Assembly (NCBI GenBank): GCA_013287405.1
Contig: JABDDW010000003.1
Coordinates: 1 to 49,607 of the forward strand
From: Deltaproteobacteria bacterium
GTDB lineage: Bacteria; Bdellovibrionota; Bdellovibrionia; JABDDW01
Reading direction: 5' to 3'
Length of the DNA stretch: 49,607 nucleotides
Positions 7,809 through 15,202 of the stretch are shown piece by piece. The notes beneath the pieces are model-generated. The model was not told the origin of the DNA, made no database searches, and saw nothing but the letters and a program-made list of their open reading frames with translations. Made by a program: the position numbers and the translations under genes. Numbering within the stretch: position 1 is the stretch's first letter; each line of letters starts with the position of its first letter.

Positions 7809-8231
7809 ATGACAAAGAACAAAAACTACAAGTTTGGTCACACCAATATCAAGATGACCTGCCGAACTGTTGGTTACGGATGTGAGGTATGTGTGCAGTG
7901 GGATCATAAACCCATTTTTATGGGAAATTTCGTCCATAAAGTTGAAGCCAATCGCTGGTGGGGTCTGATGAACCGCGAAATGCGAACCTTCACTAATACC
8001 TACTGGTACCACAAAAAAATGGCAACCTCCTGGTACGCGAACTTTCTATCCAACCATTTGTACAAGACCTATTATACTTTTCTAGACAAAGCTTTCACCA
8101 AGTACAACAAAACTTTCAAACGAGCTGTCGTTCGCGATATGAAAAAATATCGAACCCTAAAGCGTCATCTGGGAACGGCGCCATACGGCCATGGAAAATC
8201 CATGACCCGTTATACCTTAAAGGCTGCTTAA
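7809..8231 (+). CDS. Basic, aromatic-rich orphan protein
   Basis: A 140-residue protein with a strong AAAGGAG Shine-Dalgarno sequence 5 bases before the ATG and a strong terminator 20 bp after the stop. It is a well-expressed single-gene unit. Composition is striking: very rich in Lys/Arg, Tyr, Trp, Phe and His, with almost no long hydrophobic run and no signal peptide. Notable pieces are YGCEVCVQW (a CxxC pair), ANRWWGLMNREMRTFTNTYW and KTYYTFLDKAFTKYNKTFKR. Such composition suits a nucleic-acid- or envelope-binding protein, but I know no family. The upstream 170 bp contain an AGATTTT/AAAATCT hairpin (about 7699-7723). Confidence 0.75.
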   Translation: MTKNKNYKFGHTNIKMTCRTVGYGCEVCVQWDHKPIFMGNFVHKVEANRWWGLMNREMRTFTNTYWYHKKMATSWYANFLSNHLYKTYYTFLDKAFTKYNKTFKRAVVRDMKKYRTLKRHLGTAPYGHGKSMTRYTLKAA

Positions 8232-8250
8232 ATTTTTTGATCTTGAAGAA

Positions 8251-8272
8251 GGGCCGCTTGAAAGAGCGGCCC
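8251..8272 (+). terminator. Rho-independent-type terminator after the orphan basic protein
   Basis: Perfect 8-bp GC-rich stem GGGCCGCT / AGCGGCCC with a 6-base loop, 20 bp downstream of the stop at 8231, followed by CCTTTCT. The weak T tract makes it a moderate terminator. It is palindromic enough to act in both directions. Confidence 0.75.
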
Positions 8273-8289
8273 CTTTCTAAAATAAGTAG

Positions 8290-8400
8290 GTGGAAGTCCA
8301 TTCTTCTAGCCACTTTATGCTCCTTGAAGCGCTAGAAGAAAGTAAAAGCAAAATCGCGGAAAATCTAAATTCCATTAAAACGGCTTTGCCCGAAACTTAA
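8290..8400 (+). other. Short open frame, possible gene remnant
   Basis: Between the terminator and sodB the plus strand is open for 36 codons ending at 8400, including MLLEALEESKSKIAENLNSI. The stretch has protein-like composition but no Shine-Dalgarno sequence, and its first half overlaps a perfect 10-bp inverted repeat. It may be the tail of a lost gene or a very small protein. Confidence 0.25.
8301..8340. repeat. Perfect 10-bp inverted repeat
   Basis: TTCTTCTAGC at 8301-8310 and its exact complement GCTAGAAGAA at 8331-8340, with a 20-base spacer. It has no T tract, so it is not a standard terminator. It could be a protein binding site or a structured 3' end for the convergent sodB transcript. 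Confidence 0.6.
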
Positions 8401-8437
8401 GGATAAGATTCCTGGTAGAGGATGACTATGGCCATTC

Positions 8438-9094
8438 TTAATGATGAACTCTTTTCTCAGTCCTGATGTTACGATTACTATAAATCGGTTGCTCCTTCGC
8501 ATTTTGTTCCAAGTTAAGTTCAATAAACCTCCAATTGACCAGGCGCCAGAAGTTTCGCAGATACTTTGGCTTTTCGTTTCTGCAGTCGATGTAATACGCA
8601 TGTTCCCAAACATCACAGGTGAATAAAGGGATTTGTTTATTAATAAGAGGGTTAAGAGCATTGGACATGTTTATAATTCGAAGGCAACCATCCGTATCTT
8701 TGATAAGCCATACCCAGCCTGAGCCAAAAAGCTCAAAGGCCGCTGCCGTAAACTGCTCCTTAAATTTTTCTACAGAACCAAAATATTTTTCAAGCTCTCC
8801 TTTTAGATCTGCCGAAGGTTCTTCGTGACCAGCGCCAGTCAGGCAGTTCCAAAAAAAAGTATGATTCCAAGCTTGAGCTGCATTATTAAAGAGTTTTTTA
8901 TTTCGTGTATCATAAGATTCTAAAATAATTTCTTCGAGATTCATTTGGTCGAATCTTGTTCGAAGAACGAGTTCATTTGTTTTTTCAAAATAAGTTTTGT
9001 GATGCTTGCCGTAATGAAACTCAAGGGTCTCTTTAGACATATAAGGTTCTAGAGAACTTAAGTTGTAGGGTAACGGGGCTTGATGAATGGCCAT
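8438..9094 (-). CDS. sodB: Iron superoxide dismutase
   Basis: Converts superoxide to oxygen and hydrogen peroxide. The 218-residue chain carries the four metal ligands in standard context: H27 (FHYGKHHKTY), H78 (NAAQAWNHTFFWNCL), D161 and H165 (CDVWEHAYYIDCRN). Gln at residue 74 in the AAQ.WNH context is the iron-type arrangement. The usual end of the family is reached near residue 193; about 25 extra polar residues follow (KEQPIYSNRNIRTEKRVHH), an extension most SodB proteins lack. No signal peptide, so cytosolic. It starts at the ATG directly after the rhodanese stop (TAAATG) with GGAG upstream. The two form an operon that suggests combined oxidative and sulfur stress defence. Confidence 0.95.
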   Translation of the reverse strand: MAIHQAPLPYNLSSLEPYMSKETLEFHYGKHHKTYFEKTNELVLRTRFDQMNLEEIILESYDTRNKKLFNNAAQAWNHTFFWNCLTGAGHEEPSADLKGELEKYFGSVEKFKEQFTAAAFELFGSGWVWLIKDTDGCLRIINMSNALNPLINKQIPLFTCDVWEHAYYIDCRNEKPKYLRNFWRLVNWRFIELNLEQNAKEQPIYSNRNIRTEKRVHH

Positions 9095-9526
9095 TTAGAG
9101 AATCTCCAATTTGTTGAGGGGCTTGTCGTCAAGAATCAAGTTTGGTGACTTCAACGTTTCCGTTTCAAGCTCCTGGTCCTTCCACGCTTGAAAACCGCCT
9201 TCCAGCTCCATAACGGGATAGCCCTTTGCCGAAAATTTAAGTGCGGCTTGAGCTGCCAAATGACACACCTGAGAATAGCAGTAAAGGACGTTCACCCGAT
9301 CTGTTTTCAATCCTTCGAAGGTGCTCCACTTATCTTGCGCTAAGCTCTTAGCCCCTGGAATATGTTCCAAAGCAAAATCATCTTCGGCCCTGACGTCAAT
9401 AATATTTAAATCTGCGTTTAATTCTTTAAGATGCTGAAGTTCAGCGGGACCTGTTGTGAAATCCATTTTGTCTTCAAAGTATTTATGGGCCCTAGCCGGG
9501 TCGTTAAGTTTCATTTTTAATGCCAT
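9095..9526 (-). CDS. Single-domain rhodanese-like protein
   Basis: A 143-residue protein with one rhodanese domain covering residues about 20-125: NIIDVRAEDDFALEHIPGAKSL is the N-terminal signature, and LYCYSQVCHLAAQAAL contains the active-site loop with the presumed catalytic Cys in YCYSQVCH. ELEGGFQAWK closes the fold. The loop has the CYSxxCH form found in a rhodanese subgroup with two nearby cysteines, which may favour disulfide or persulfide chemistry over classical cyanide detoxification. The ATG at 9526 has AAGGAG at ideal spacing, so an in-frame extension up to 9730 is rejected. It is the first gene of a two-gene operon with sodB. Confidence 0.9.
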   Translation of the reverse strand: MALKMKLNDPARAHKYFEDKMDFTTGPAELQHLKELNADLNIIDVRAEDDFALEHIPGAKSLAQDKWSTFEGLKTDRVNVLYCYSQVCHLAAQAALKFSAKGYPVMELEGGFQAWKDQELETETLKSPNLILDDKPLNKLEIL

Positions 9527-9964
9527 TTTCAACTCCTTACTAACACGACAACCACTCCTACAAATATTGTTCCAAAGCAGTTTGTCAAAGAAGCTTCGTG
9601 TCGTAACATGAAACCGTTCTAATTTTTTGGCACGAAACATGCTCGATTCTAGTTTGATGTTGCTATGGCAACTTTCAAAATGTGATGCGTTCCAGATTCT
9701 TGAAATGAAACTGTGACGAAAGCACATCATAGCAATGTTTGCGTTGGCCCTAAATCCAACGACCTACTCAAAAGTGGGACTTTTAGAGCAAATCTAAGAG
9801 CTTTCATTAAGAGAAGGGAAGCCTAAAGCAAGTAGCCTAGCTTTAGGCTTTTTTTTCTTTGAGTCTCGTCCTTGTCATTTTGTCCCGTCGATCGAGTTTA
9901 ATAGGATTACGAAATGGAACCTCAATTGCATAAACATAGATAAAAATGCAGTTGGGAGAAAATT
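9527..9964. other. 438-bp intergenic region
   Basis: Holds the promoter region of the leftward rhodanese-sodB operon and of the rightward acidic-protein gene. It contains a strong terminator at 9819-9856 pointing right that no annotated rightward gene needs. A small hairpin is possible at about 9763-9779 (CCTAC / GTGGG). A short rightward non-coding RNA ending at 9856 would account for the terminator. Confidence 0.5.
9819..9856 (+). terminator. Strong rho-independent terminator without an obvious gene
   Basis: Perfect 11-bp stem AAGCCTAAAGC (9819-9829) / GCTTTAGGCTT (9840-9850), 10-base loop, followed by an unbroken run of T. Its orientation is rightward. The nearest rightward gene upstream ends 1.6 kb away and has its own terminator, so this one probably ends a small RNA, or blocks read-through into the acidic-protein gene. 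Confidence 0.85.
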
Positions 9965-10276
9965 ATGAAAAAATCTAAAGACTATATTTCAGAACGAGAT
10001 TTTAATAGAAGGGTTGGAAAATCCTATTCACCTCAATTTGAAGAGGATAGCCCTGGTGACTCCGAGGTCGATTCTGGGAGAGAGTTTGAGATGGGTTTAG
10101 AATATGACCCAATCGATGAGGCTAGAGAAGAAAATATTGAAGAGGATTATACCGACCGGCATCTGATGTTTGCCGAGAACAGGGAAGAAACAAAAATCCC
10201 TGAGACAGCAAAAGTTATTTCATCGGACCTACCTTCGCCGTGGGCTGATCTGGACTCGGAATCTGACACTCACTAG
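9965..10276 (+). CDS. Small acidic protein, unknown function
   Basis: A 103-residue very acidic protein (FEEDSPGDSEVDSGREFE, ENIEEDYTD) with a basic N-terminus (MKKSKDY). It has no hydrophobic segment and is probably largely disordered. A GGGAGAAA Shine-Dalgarno sequence precedes the ATG. It stops 21 bp before the convergent end of astB, and a TGACTT/AAGTCA hairpin (10280-10296) lies between them. No family recognised. Good translation signals and isolation between regulatory elements support a real gene. Confidence 0.6.
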   Translation: MKKSKDYISERDFNRRVGKSYSPQFEEDSPGDSEVDSGREFEMGLEYDPIDEAREENIEEDYTDRHLMFAENREETKIPETAKVISSDLPSPWADLDSESDTH

Positions 10277-10296
10277 AGCTGACTTAAAAAAAGTCA

Positions 10297-11670
10297 TCAC
10301 AACTGAAAGGGGTATATTGAACCCAGTCCCAATATTTGGGTTAGTTGATCCAGAGCGGTTCGATTTTCATTTAGAAGTTTGTAGTCTTTAAGGTCATCAA
10401 ATTGAAGTCGATCGCGGTAATTTTTTTGGGCCCACTTAACCAGCCTAAAATACAATTTTTCGTCCATCAAAATGTTCTGATTTACTGCCTTTAATTCTTT
10501 AGGCTTTAAAACAACCCTAAGTCTCAAACAGGCTGGGCCACCGCCATTTTTCATGCTCTGCCTGAGATTAAAATAGCGAACTTCTTTTATGGGGGTGGAT
10601 CTGGTGAGGAGTTCTTGAAGATGTTTTTTTACAGAAGGAGTCTCTTCACATTCGGTGGGAGCGACAAGGAGCATTTCTCCATTTCTCAGGGAGAGGAGCT
10701 GACTGTTAAAGAGGTAGGCCCGGACCGCGTCATCAAGAGAGATTTCACTTGATAATACTTCAATGAGAAAAAGTTCTTCTCCAGCAATCTTCTTAAATTG
10801 AGTCTGAAGAGCCAATTTCACATTGAGAGAATCCACGTAGGCCCGTTCATGAAAGAAAAAAACATTTTGGTTTCCTACACCTATGACATCATTGTGAAAA
10901 ACTCCAGCATCGATTGCGTCGGGATGTTGTTGAGCAAGTAAAACGGCGTCTTTCCGAAGGCCGTGGGTCCTTACTAAGGTTTCGCAAGCCTGCCTCGTTT
11001 GCCGCGCGACAAACCTTTTTGGACCACTTTTTTCAGAGTCTAGCCCGTCTCGTCCATATACAAAAAGTTCTAATCCCTTTTTTTCATAAGACGAACAAAG
11101 GCGAGTGTGATTTGCTGCTCCCTCGTCTCCAAAGGCAGGGGAGGAGGGTAGCGGGTCATGATGAACAAAATATTTTGGATTTTTAAAAATCCTTCTTAAA
11201 ATTTTGGAAGCTGTTTTAACTTCGATGGCTCTGTGAAATTTGGTGACAAGGTTGGCGGGAGTAAAATGAACTTTATGATCGCTCGTATCTGAGCTTGGAC
11301 TTACGGTGGCTGCGTTTGCCGTCCACATACTTGAGGCCGATGTGATCGCCATAAGAAGCTCAGGAGATTTTTTTGAGACCTCAGAAAGAATTTGTTTATC
11401 GGAGCCCGTAAACCCAAGATCTCTAAGGGTCTGAATTTCAGGTCTCTCTTGCGGAGGTAAGACTCCTTGCTTAAAGCCGAGGTCATATAAGTCTTTCATT
11501 TTTTCAAGACCCTGCAGAACAGCCTGGAGGGGATTTGAAATTACGGCCTTTGAGGATATAGAGGCGATATTACCGTGGGACAGACCAGAGTAATTATGGG
11601 TCGGGCCAACAATTCCGTCGAAGTTGACCTCGAAAGTGTCTCTGAAACTATTTTTGAAAGTTTTGCTCAC
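10297..11670 (-). CDS. astB: N-succinylarginine dihydrolase
   Basis: Second enzyme of the ammonia-producing arginine succinyltransferase pathway: it hydrolyses N2-succinylarginine to N2-succinylornithine, CO2 and two ammonia. The 457-residue chain opens with FDGIVGPTHNYSGLSHGN, the family signature. The amidinotransferase-fold triad can be placed at E183 (GDEGAANHTR), H259 (DAGVFHNDV) and C381 (GGGPACLRL). The start is a GTG at 11670 with an excellent AGAGGAG Shine-Dalgarno sequence that is enclosed in a hairpin (separate entry). Odd point: no other ast gene (astA, C, D, E) lies within 10 kb on either side, so the pathway is scattered or the enzyme works on another substrate. The ferritin-like gene lies upstream in the same direction, 43 bp away. 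Confidence 0.92.
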   Translation of the reverse strand: MSKTFKNSFRDTFEVNFDGIVGPTHNYSGLSHGNIASISSKAVISNPLQAVLQGLEKMKDLYDLGFKQGVLPPQERPEIQTLRDLGFTGSDKQILSEVSKKSPELLMAITSASSMWTANAATVSPSSDTSDHKVHFTPANLVTKFHRAIEVKTASKILRRIFKNPKYFVHHDPLPSSPAFGDEGAANHTRLCSSYEKKGLELFVYGRDGLDSEKSGPKRFVARQTRQACETLVRTHGLRKDAVLLAQQHPDAIDAGVFHNDVIGVGNQNVFFFHERAYVDSLNVKLALQTQFKKIAGEELFLIEVLSSEISLDDAVRAYLFNSQLLSLRNGEMLLVAPTECEETPSVKKHLQELLTRSTPIKEVRYFNLRQSMKNGGGPACLRLRVVLKPKELKAVNQNILMDEKLYFRLVKWAQKNYRDRLQFDDLKDYKLLNENRTALDQLTQILGLGSIYPFQL

Positions 11671-11674
11671 GAAA

Positions 11675-11697
11675 ATCTCCTCTAAAAGAGAGGAGAT
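11675..11697 (-). promoter_or_regulatory. Hairpin sequestering the astB ribosome binding site
   Basis: In the mRNA the 9-base ATCTCCTCT pairs perfectly with AGAGGAGAT across a CTTTT loop. AGAGGAGAT is the Shine-Dalgarno sequence itself, ending 4 bases before the GTG start. While folded it would hide the ribosome binding site. This is the layout of an RNA thermometer or of a site opened by a protein, by ribosomes or by a small RNA. The stem is perfect, so chance is unlikely; the regulating signal is unknown. Confidence 0.65.
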
Positions 11698-11713
11698 GCT
11701 ACCGCAAGATCAA

Positions 11714-12280
11714 CTATGAATTCAAATGTTTCCGGCTGTCGACTTGGGCTAAAAGGGTGGCGAGGTCGTTAGCGTGGTCCTCTTCGTCCTTTAATATTTG
11801 CTCTAGCATTCTCCTGGTGGTGGGGTCACCGGAACCGAACCAATCCACGAGCTTTCTATATACATCAATGGCAACTCTCTCGGCAACCAAGTCTTCGGTG
11901 ATCATCTCAAAGAGATTATTTTGAGTTTTACCGTATTGGGTAGGGGATCTTTGAGAGATCGTATCTGGATTGAAATCCGGATCGCCGCCTAATTGATCGA
12001 TGCGTTCGGCAATCATTAGTGTATGTTGGGTTTCGTCATTGGCGTGTTCTTCAAATTCGGCTGCCACCTGAGGGAAGTCAATTCCTTTAGCTGTAATCTG
12101 ATGGTGACGGTACCGCAATACACATAGGATCTCGCTTGCCAATGCGTCATTTAATAGTTTGCAGGCCATTTTGAGGTCCAGTGGATAATCGCTTGTTATT
12201 GCTCCGCACTCCACAAGGTTTGCGGCTTTTTTTCTAACGTCTTTGACGTCAATGAAATTTTCTCCGCCCATTTCATTCAT
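11714..12280 (-). CDS. Ferritin-like (bacterioferritin/Dps-like) protein
   Basis: A 188-residue four-helix diiron protein. Ligand motifs appear in order: a Glu in NDALASEILCVLRYRHH, the ExxH-type EEHANDETQHTLMIAERI, a third-helix Glu in TEDLVAERVAIDVYR, and the final KDEEDHANDLATLL. These fit the bacterioferritin-like branch that resembles Dps in use, storing iron and lowering Fenton chemistry. The last LAQVDSRKHLNS tail is short and polar. The ATG at 12280 has GAGGAG 8 bases upstream. It lies 43 bp upstream of astB in the same direction and 109 bp after tamA. Confidence 0.85.
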   Translation of the reverse strand: MNEMGGENFIDVKDVRKKAANLVECGAITSDYPLDLKMACKLLNDALASEILCVLRYRHHQITAKGIDFPQVAAEFEEHANDETQHTLMIAERIDQLGGDPDFNPDTISQRSPTQYGKTQNNLFEMITEDLVAERVAIDVYRKLVDWFGSGDPTTRRMLEQILKDEEDHANDLATLLAQVDSRKHLNS

Positions 12281-12388
12281 TTCCAGCTCCTCTGTTTTCT
12301 GGTTAAGTCGAACCTATGAGTGCAAGAGTATGGCCAACCAGGATCCTCCATAGATCTGCCTGAAACCATTTTGGGTAATTTTGTCTCA

Positions 12389-15202
12389 TTAGAATACGCC
12401 AATGCTAAATAGCCAGCGACCCGCGCTTTCTCCAGCCCCTTCATCTCGGTTTAATTTGGCGGCATATTCAAGACTTACCGGTCCTACAGGGGTATTGTAT
12501 CTTAGCCCCAAACCGACGTCGTCCCGCCACGCATAATGTGGCGAGTAACCGGGAAACGAAACCATACCGCCATCGTAAAATAGAGCGCCCCCAAAATTCC
12601 AAAATAAAGGAAATCTTAACTCCGATTTCACCAGTCCATAGTAAGTCTCCGTGGGAATAGAGGGGATGTTCGGAATGATGTCTTGAATATATTTAAAGTT
12701 GGGAATGCTCTCTGCAACTGGATCAAATCCTCTTAAGGTAGATTCTCCTCCTAAAACAAAGGCTTTAAGAGCAGGTATGGCGCCATTAGGGGCCGTCGTT
12801 AAGTTTCCGATGTATCCTCCCTTAACTTCGTTAGCCAATACAAATGTCCCGAAAGGAATATACCGAGTATAGCCTAGAACTTCTTTATGATAAGAAACGG
12901 TTTGAGTGCTTCCCATATAGGGAGAAGAAAATTCTATGTTAAGAGAAGTGATATCTCCTCGTTTTGGATTGAAGGGGTCATCCCGCCGGTCTAACAATAG
13001 GGTTGGCCCTGTTGAAGCGATATCAAGAGGAGCTGCCGGAATTTGATTTGTCGTCTCAAAGAAGTTAAGGTGAGCGAATCCGTAAAATTCGTAAATTAAT
13101 TTTAAGTTCTGCGAAAGATCTCTTTCGATCACGGTATCAATTTGTGAGTTATTAATGGCGTAAACATAGGGGCCCTGACCGTTCACTACTGTAGCATTTG
13201 GAGGCGGCGAAGAGGATTGTCCGTAGATTTGCCTGGCTAGAGTGAGGTTAATTCTCCCGGTATTTTTAGTGCCGAAGATGAACGGCTCCGTATAACCAAA
13301 GGTGATCTGGTATTCTGTAAAATTAAACTCCGTTTTGCGATCGAGTTCGGCTCTGGCATTAATACCCCGTCCTGTTCCAAAAAGATTTCTATAGGCCGCG
13401 CCCACAAAACCTTTGACGGTCAAGTTGGCATCGTTGTTCACGCCCGCGCCGCTTTTAAAGAGTCCAGGAGGTCGCTCGTCAACGTGAACAACCACGGTTC
13501 GAATACTTTGATTGGGATCCGTTTCAAGGGTTCTAATATTGATCCCCGAAAAGAGCGAAAGTCGTTGAAGGCGTTGTTCAGAGTAAGATAGTTTTTCCGG
13601 CGTAAGAATGTCGTTGGTCTTAAATTGTAATTCCCTTCTGACGACCTCTTCTTTTGTAAAGTCATTTCCCTCAATCAAAATCGTTCCTACGACCACTTGA
13701 GGCCCTTCGACAATATCAAACGTCAGAGTGGCTTTAGTGTTATTAGACGAGTACGAAATAATGGAACTTCCCTGATTAGGGACTCTAGCGTCAAGAAACC
13801 CCTTTGACTTATAGTAATCTACAATTCGTGCAGTACTGGTTTCGACAGCGCTGAGTTGGAGTGGTGTATTAGGCTTTATGCTTATAACTTCTTCGAGGGT
13901 GGCCTGAGAAATACTCTGAATTCCGTGGAAGGCCACTTTATCTATGAAAGTTTGAGGGCCTTCATCTAATACCACAGTTATAGAAACACTGTCTCTACGC
14001 TTAGAGTAGTCGATTCGAGTGCCGGTAATCTTTGCAGAGATAAAGCCCTCGTTTTGAAGCTCGGTCACAAGGTTTTTTGTACCTTGGACAAAACCTTCGG
14101 AATCAAATACGTGGCCATATAAAATATCTCCACTTTGATCAAAGAGAAAATTTCTGTAAAATTTCTCAGGCTTTGAAAAATTACCTTCTATCCGAATATC
14201 ACTGACCTTAACTTTTAGGCCTTCATTGATTTGGAACGTCACCCGGTGAATGAAATCTTGAGTGAAAAGATTTTCACGAGCTCGCACTTGGACGTCAGCA
14301 TACCCGGATTTTTTGTAGAACTGGACAATTCGATCTGTCATACCATTGAGCGGGGAAGATGAAAGCCTTGCTTCAGCATTGATATTGAGGACGCTTCTGA
14401 TTTTGGCTTCGTTGAAGTCATGGTTCCCTTCAAAAACCAAGACATACGAGTAGGGATCTGTGATGGTGTAGTTTAAAACAACTCTTGTCTTGAGGGGGTT
14501 GAAAGTGATTTCAGGTGGTTGAAGATTTGACCCGTAATACCTCCGTTCAAAAAGCTGAACCGAAAGCGTATTTTGAAGTTCTGCCAAAACCCCTTGGGTA
14601 AAGAGTTCTCCCTTGCGTTTATTAATAAACTTTTCTAGCTCAGCATTGAGTTTAGAGTTAAGGCTTCGAAAATTAATACTGTCTATAACACAAGGAGGAC
14701 CCTCATCGACGTCGACTTCTAAGGCCAGGTCTTGAGAACTCCGGGAAGTGAACTGACCCGATACTTGGGCATTAAGGTACCCCGAAAGGTTATATTTTTT
14801 CTTAACGTTTTCAATTCCCGATTTAACTTTCTCGGAGGCATACCCTTCGCCTTCTGTTAAGCCTAGGTCACTAAGAAGTTCAACGGATGAAAATGCCGCA
14901 TTCCCTTTAAAGTTAATGCTTCTAATAATTTTTAAAGGGGTCACTTTAAAAATAACTTCTGTTAAATCAGATTTTTCGTCTATATCCACTTCGGCATCGC
15001 TATAAAATCCCGTGGAGTAAATCTGACTTAGGGCCTCTTGAAGTTGGTTAAGGGTATAGTTGTTGGTTAGATTCTTTGAGATTATTTCCTTTATAACTTT
15101 CGCCTGTTTTCCTTCTATTCCTTCAATTAAAAAGACGACCTTGTCCTTTGCAAAGGAGTGTTCACAGAAAATAAAAATCAAAAGGAAAAGTATTCTCTTC
15201 AC
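12389..15202 (-). CDS. tamA: TamA-like Omp85 protein with about seven POTRA domains
   Basis: Outer-membrane assembly protein of the BamA/TamA superfamily, 937 residues. A signal peptide spans 1-18 (ending HSFA). By eye I count seven POTRA-type units in residues 20-580, each with the two-strand, helix, helix, strand rhythm: later ones start at IIRSINFKGNAAF, VIDSINFRSLNS, YVLVFEGNHDF, VSDIRIEGNFS, IDKVAFHGIQS and VGTILIEGNDFT. The C-terminal 350 residues form the 16-strand barrel, with GGESTLRGFDP as the loop-6 (V/I)RG(F/Y)-type motif and a terminal Phe. TamA usually has three POTRA domains and BamA five, so seven is unusual. It starts at a GTG whose bases overlap the tamB stop (GTGA). The direct coupling to tamB argues for TamA function rather than BamA. 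Confidence 0.9.
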   Translation of the reverse strand: MKRILFLLIFIFCEHSFAKDKVVFLIEGIEGKQAKVIKEIISKNLTNNYTLNQLQEALSQIYSTGFYSDAEVDIDEKSDLTEVIFKVTPLKIIRSINFKGNAAFSSVELLSDLGLTEGEGYASEKVKSGIENVKKKYNLSGYLNAQVSGQFTSRSSQDLALEVDVDEGPPCVIDSINFRSLNSKLNAELEKFINKRKGELFTQGVLAELQNTLSVQLFERRYYGSNLQPPEITFNPLKTRVVLNYTITDPYSYVLVFEGNHDFNEAKIRSVLNINAEARLSSSPLNGMTDRIVQFYKKSGYADVQVRARENLFTQDFIHRVTFQINEGLKVKVSDIRIEGNFSKPEKFYRNFLFDQSGDILYGHVFDSEGFVQGTKNLVTELQNEGFISAKITGTRIDYSKRRDSVSITVVLDEGPQTFIDKVAFHGIQSISQATLEEVISIKPNTPLQLSAVETSTARIVDYYKSKGFLDARVPNQGSSIISYSSNNTKATLTFDIVEGPQVVVGTILIEGNDFTKEEVVRRELQFKTNDILTPEKLSYSEQRLQRLSLFSGINIRTLETDPNQSIRTVVVHVDERPPGLFKSGAGVNNDANLTVKGFVGAAYRNLFGTGRGINARAELDRKTEFNFTEYQITFGYTEPFIFGTKNTGRINLTLARQIYGQSSSPPPNATVVNGQGPYVYAINNSQIDTVIERDLSQNLKLIYEFYGFAHLNFFETTNQIPAAPLDIASTGPTLLLDRRDDPFNPKRGDITSLNIEFSSPYMGSTQTVSYHKEVLGYTRYIPFGTFVLANEVKGGYIGNLTTAPNGAIPALKAFVLGGESTLRGFDPVAESIPNFKYIQDIIPNIPSIPTETYYGLVKSELRFPLFWNFGGALFYDGGMVSFPGYSPHYAWRDDVGLGLRYNTPVGPVSLEYAAKLNRDEGAGESAGRWLFSIGVF

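Noticed and set aside
8365..8661. 98-codon minus-strand open frame
   Set aside because: Shadow of sodB in another frame; the SOD frame has all metal ligands.
9527..9730. N-terminal extension of the rhodanese
   Set aside because: The ATG at 9526 has an ideal AAGGAG and begins a normal rhodanese; the extension has no family features.
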